A DNA stretch of 64,000 nucleotides from Solibacillus sp040274725 (lineage in GTDB: Bacteria > Bacillota > Bacilli > Bacillales_A > Planococcaceae): contig JBEMAQ010000008.1 in the NCBI GenBank assembly GCA_040274725.1, positions 62,001 through 126,000 on the forward strand. The letters run 5' to 3'. Under the pieces are notes generated by a model. It was not told the DNA's origin. It saw nothing but the letters and a program-made list of their open reading frames with translations, and did no database searches. Both the position numbers and the translations under genes were made by a program. Of this stretch, positions 60,921 through 64,000 are shown piece after piece; position 1 is the first letter of the stretch, and the number at the start of each line of letters is the position of its first letter.

Positions 60921-62220
60921 CACCTTGTAAGACACGTTCGAAAGCATCTTGATATTTGTGCACGTCGCCTGCGCCCATAAATAGGAACACCGCGTCTTTG
61001 TGCTGTTGCAATGTTTCGATTGCTTCTGTGTGAATGACATTGCCACCATCAATTAATACGCGAAGATCCTCAATTGATAATGCGCCAGCCTTTTCACGAG
61101 CTGAACCGAAAATATCACATAAATAAACGGCGTCCGCCTTTGATAAGCTATCTGCAAAATTTTGCAGGAAGGCTTGCGTACGTGTAAATGTATGTGGTTG
61201 GAAAATTGCAACTATCTCTTTATCTGGATACTTTTGACGAGCTGATTGAAGTGTCGCAGCGATTTCTGTTGGGTGATGCGCGTAATCATCTACTAATACA
61301 TTATTCCCAATTACTGTCTCTGTAAACCTTCTTTTCACGCCGCCATACGTATTTAAACGCTCTTGAATAACGTTCGCTGGAATTCCCTCGTAATGACAAA
61401 GTGAAATAACTGCCAATGAGTTTAACACTGTATGGTCACCAAATAATGGGATAAAGAATGTGCTGTAAAATTCATTGCGTACATATACTTCAAACGTTGT
61501 ACCCTCTGTCGTTCTCACTACATTGCGTGCAGCAAAATCATTTTCTACGCCGAAGCCGTAATAGACCACTGGTACATTCGCTTGAATACGCTGTAATTGC
61601 TCATCATCACCACATGCAATAATCGCTTTTTTCACCTGTAAGGCAAGTGACTGGAATGCATTATATACATCGTCAATATCCGCGAAGTAATCTGGGTGAT
61701 CAAAATCAATGTTTGTCATGATTGCGTAATCTGGATGATACGCTAAAAAGTGACGGCGGTATTCACATGCTTCCATCACGAAAAATGATGCGTCTGGTTG
61801 CCCTGAACCTGTACCGTCCCCGATTAAATAAGATGTTGGCATATAGCCACCTACAACATGACTCATTAAGCCTGTTGTTGAAGTTTTACCGTGTGCACCT
61901 GTAATCGCAATCGACGTATAGTTGCCAATGTAATCACCTAAAAACTTATGGTAACGGATTACCTCCACACCCAGCTCGCGCGCACGCACAAGCTCAGGGT
62001 GGTCATCAGGAAACGCATTCCCTGCAATGACAGTCAAACCTGGCTGTATATTATTTTCATCAAAAGTTAAAATTGTAATGTTACGGTCACGTAAAGGCTG
62101 TTCTGTAAAATAATAATTTGCAACATCTGAACCTTGCACTTGCTCGCCTGCATCAAATAAAATTTGTGCGAGTGAACTCATACCAGAGCCTTTAATGCCT
62201 GTAAAATGATAACGTGTCAT
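60910..62220 (-). CDS. murC: UDP-N-acetylmuramate--L-alanine ligase
   Basis: Adds L-alanine to UDP-MurNAc, the first amino acid of the peptidoglycan stem. About 436 aa, normal length. Motifs: GIKGSGMSSLAQILFD near 8-23 (UDP-binding), ATP loop ITGAHGKTSTTGLMSHV near 107-123, CEYRRHFL near 165, NIDFDHPDYF near 184 and YAHHPTEIAATLQ near 327. I use the ATG at 62220, which matches the family start; the AGGAGG lies 12 bases upstream, rather far, and an ATG nine codons earlier would lie before it. Beside sftA as in B. subtilis. Confidence 0.95.
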   Translation of the reverse strand: MTRYHFTGIKGSGMSSLAQILFDAGEQVQGSDVANYYFTEQPLRDRNITILTFDENNIQPGLTVIAGNAFPDDHPELVRARELGVEVIRYHKFLGDYIGNYTSIAITGAHGKTSTTGLMSHVVGGYMPTSYLIGDGTGSGQPDASFFVMEACEYRRHFLAYHPDYAIMTNIDFDHPDYFADIDDVYNAFQSLALQVKKAIIACGDDEQLQRIQANVPVVYYGFGVENDFAARNVVRTTEGTTFEVYVRNEFYSTFFIPLFGDHTVLNSLAVISLCHYEGIPANVIQERLNTYGGVKRRFTETVIGNNVLVDDYAHHPTEIAATLQSARQKYPDKEIVAIFQPHTFTRTQAFLQNFADSLSKADAVYLCDIFGSAREKAGALSIEDLRVLIDGGNVIHTEAIETLQQHKDAVFLFMGAGDVHKYQDAFERVLQGETA

Positions 62221-62366
62221 TTCGTTAAGTAACCTCCTAGGACCCAAGTGATCCCATTGATTGTTTGCGTAAACACTTTTGTTTTGGACAAAAGCATTAA
62301 CTATTATAGCACTATTTATCTAGAAGTATAATTGAACGACTTTTCTAAAAATTAAACCCTAGTACA

Positions 62367-64000
62367 TTATCCACCAAAATGATGGGCTAAATCTGTCTCT
62401 GTAATAAAGACATCACGGGGTTTGCTGCCTTTTTGCTCCGAGACAAAACCATGTCGCTCTAACATATCTACAAGGCGTGCAGCACGGTTGTAGCCAATAT
62501 GATAACGGCGCTGAATGGACGATGTAGAGGCCGAGCCTTGCTCATACACATGGCGGCATACTTCTTCAAATAACTCATCCTGCTCCTCAACTGCCTCTGC
62601 TTTTCGCAACAATTCCTCTTGCTGGAATAAGTAATCCGGCTCCCCTTGGCCACGCACATACTCAATAATTTCTTCAATCTCTTCGTCCGTCACAAACGTT
62701 CCTTGAATACGCACAGGTGCCGACATGCCATTCCCCATATACAGCATATCACCGCGCCCAAGTAAACGCTCTGCTCCGACACCGTCTAAAATCGTACGTG
62801 CATCAATTTGTGAGGATACCGCAAAGGCAATACGTGTTGGGATGTTAGATTTAATTAAGCCGGTAATGACATCTACAGAAGGTCGCTGTGTAGCGATAAT
62901 TAAGTGAATCCCACAAGCACGTGCCTTTTGTGCAATACGGCAAATCGCATCCTCTACGTCCTGCGGTGCCATCATCATTAGATCTGCTAACTCATCAATA
63001 ACGATTAACATGTACGGTAATTTTTGTGCGTACTGTTTATTTTGGTCACACAGTTTGTTATAGCCTGTGATATGACGCTGACCACTATGCATAAATAATT
63101 GATAACGACGCTCCATCTCCTCAACTGCCCACTTTAGTGCGGCTGTTGCGGCCTTTACATCGGTAATAACGGGACTCACTAAATGCGGAATATGGTTAAA
63201 CGGTGCGAGCTCCACCATTTTTGGGTCAATTAGCATTAGCTTTAACTCACTTGGGTCGGCTTTATACAAAAGGCTGACTAAAATGGAGTTAATGCAGACC
63301 GATTTTCCTGAGCCTGTCGCACCAGCAACTAAACCATGCGGCATTTTGCGCAGGTCGAGTGTCACCGGCTTCCCTGTTAAATCAAGACCCAGTGCTGCCT
63401 CAAGCGGTGAATCCGATTCCTGGAAATCCTTCGAGTTCGTCACCTCTGACAGGCGCACTGCACGTGAAATACGGTTCGGAATTTCAATACCAATTGAGCG
63501 TTTACCTGGAATCGGCGCATCAATACGTACGTCCTTCGCAGCAAGTGCTAGCTTAATATCGTCTGATAAATTACGTACCTTACTCACCTTTGTACCATGT
63601 CCAACGGTAATTTCAAACTGCGTAACAGCCGGCCCTTGTACAATCGATTCAATTTGTGCAGCAATTTGGAAATGCGACAGTGCCTCGACTAAATTCTCGC
63701 CCTGTTCTTCCATCCAATCACGATCTTCTTGCTCCTCCTCTGGTGGTAATAAAAAATCCAGTGGTGGTTTATGATATGGCTGGCGCTTTTTTTCTGGTAC
63801 AACAGGCTCTGCCTCGACAACTGGAATTTCTTGTACAGGTGTTGGAATTACTTGTTGTTGAACGGTAGGTAACTCCTCTTCTTCCTCTACAAATGCTAAC
63901 TGCTCAAAATCCTGCTCTTTTACTGACACAGATTCAATTACTATTTCCTCTGCCATTGTTTGTACTCCTTGCACAGACTCACTTACTACAACGACCTGCT
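62367..64000 (-). CDS. sftA: DNA translocase SftA (FtsK/SpoIIIE family), N-terminal part outside the window
   Basis: The last about 544 codons of a DNA-pumping ATPase. The frame is open to the window edge with no stop, so the start lies beyond 64000; SftA in B. subtilis is about 950 aa. Present are an acidic linker, the alpha domain (about 110-200), the beta motor with Walker A VAGATGSGKSVCINSILVSLL-type loop and Walker B MLIVIDELADLMM, IATQRPSVDVITG and a C-terminal gamma winged helix that reads the orienting DNA signals (SIQRRYHIGYNRAARLVDML). SftA clears chromosome from the closing septum. Synteny next to murC supports SftA rather than SpoIIIE. Confidence 0.93.
   Translation of the reverse strand, partial: QVVVVSESVQGVQTMAEEIVIESVSVKEQDFEQLAFVEEEEELPTVQQQVIPTPVQEIPVVEAEPVVPEKKRQPYHKPPLDFLLPPEEEQEDRDWMEEQGENLVEALSHFQIAAQIESIVQGPAVTQFEITVGHGTKVSKVRNLSDDIKLALAAKDVRIDAPIPGKRSIGIEIPNRISRAVRLSEVTNSKDFQESDSPLEAALGLDLTGKPVTLDLRKMPHGLVAGATGSGKSVCINSILVSLLYKADPSELKLMLIDPKMVELAPFNHIPHLVSPVITDVKAATAALKWAVEEMERRYQLFMHSGQRHITGYNKLCDQNKQYAQKLPYMLIVIDELADLMMMAPQDVEDAICRIAQKARACGIHLIIATQRPSVDVITGLIKSNIPTRIAFAVSSQIDARTILDGVGAERLLGRGDMLYMGNGMSAPVRIQGTFVTDEEIEEIIEYVRGQGEPDYLFQQEELLRKAEAVEEQDELFEEVCRHVYEQGSASTSSIQRRYHIGYNRAARLVDMLERHGFVSEQKGSKPRDVFITETDLAHHFGG

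Noticed and set aside
1..64000. CRISPR arrays, tRNA or rRNA genes, prophage genes, intact insertion sequences
   Set aside because: No regularly spaced repeats, no cloverleaf-like runs ending in a CCA context, and no transposase, integrase or phage structural genes were seen.

Overview
The window looks like the chromosomal backbone of an endospore-forming, low-GC Bacillota of the Planococcaceae type (Solibacillus/Lysinibacillus-like). The evidence is an alpha/beta-type small acid-soluble spore protein, EzrA, CcpA, AcuABC, SftA, YtxG/YtxH and a gene order that follows the Bacillus subtilis yt- region (accDA, dnaE, nrnA, ytpI, ytoI, ytkL ... ytxK-tpx, yteJ-sppA, thiI-nifZ, ezrA, hisJ, ytsP, GGDEF, rpsD, tyrS, acsA/acuABC, ccpA, aroA, ytxHG, murC, sftA). 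The genus is inferred; there is no rRNA in the window.

Layout. 1-2640: a FadR/GntR regulator heads an operon with accD and accA (acetyl-CoA carboxyltransferase); its promoter carries a clear operator-like palindrome. 2765-9570: dnaE, nrnA, ytpI, ytoI, ytkL. 9722-16220: a dipeptidase, a secreted SH3 protein, a decayed alanine dehydrogenase gene, a UspA protein, ytxK, tpx, yteJ and sppA. 16339-24058: acyl-CoA synthetase, spore protein, thiI-nifZ, ezrA, histidinol phosphatase and a GAF protein. 24133-30337: a GAF-GGDEF diguanylate cyclase, rpsD with its long leader, a 1.3 kb gene-free AT-rich gap, a C4-dicarboxylate carrier and a YIP1 protein. 30457-39531: tyrS behind a T-box, a class A penicillin-binding protein and the argCJBD operon. 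39762-49735: acsA divergent from acuABC, a UspA protein, ccpA, aroA and an FtsA-like ATPase with C-terminal repeats. 49854-59199: an AT-rich sugar-catabolic island (DeoR regulator, ribose-type ABC transporter, PfkB kinase, class II aldolase, D-lyxose isomerase-like cupin, AraD, AraB). 59604-64000: ytxH, ytxG, murC and the start-less end of sftA.

How the parts work together. Carbon flow is a recurring theme: malonyl-CoA supply (accDA), acetate activation (acsA) under reversible acetylation (AcuA/AcuC), catabolite control (ccpA), and a pentose island whose first promoter has a near-consensus cre site overlapping its -35 box and a perfect 8-3-8 inverted repeat overlapping its -10/start region. 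The island sits between aroA/FtsA-like and ytxH, where B. subtilis has no such genes, and is the best candidate for a poorly described system: it holds two possible routes for a ketopentose (5-phosphorylation by AraB, or 1-phosphorylation by PfkB followed by aldol cleavage).

Non-coding signals are rich: a tyrosyl T-box, an S4-type ribosomal leader, many intrinsic terminators, two copies (plus a partial third) of a folded about 180 bp dispersed repeat, a second repeat type with imperfect terminal inverted repeats near ytxG, and two related hairpins placed identically between tpx/ytxK and ezrA/nifZ. No CRISPR array, tRNA, rRNA, intact insertion sequence or prophage gene was seen.
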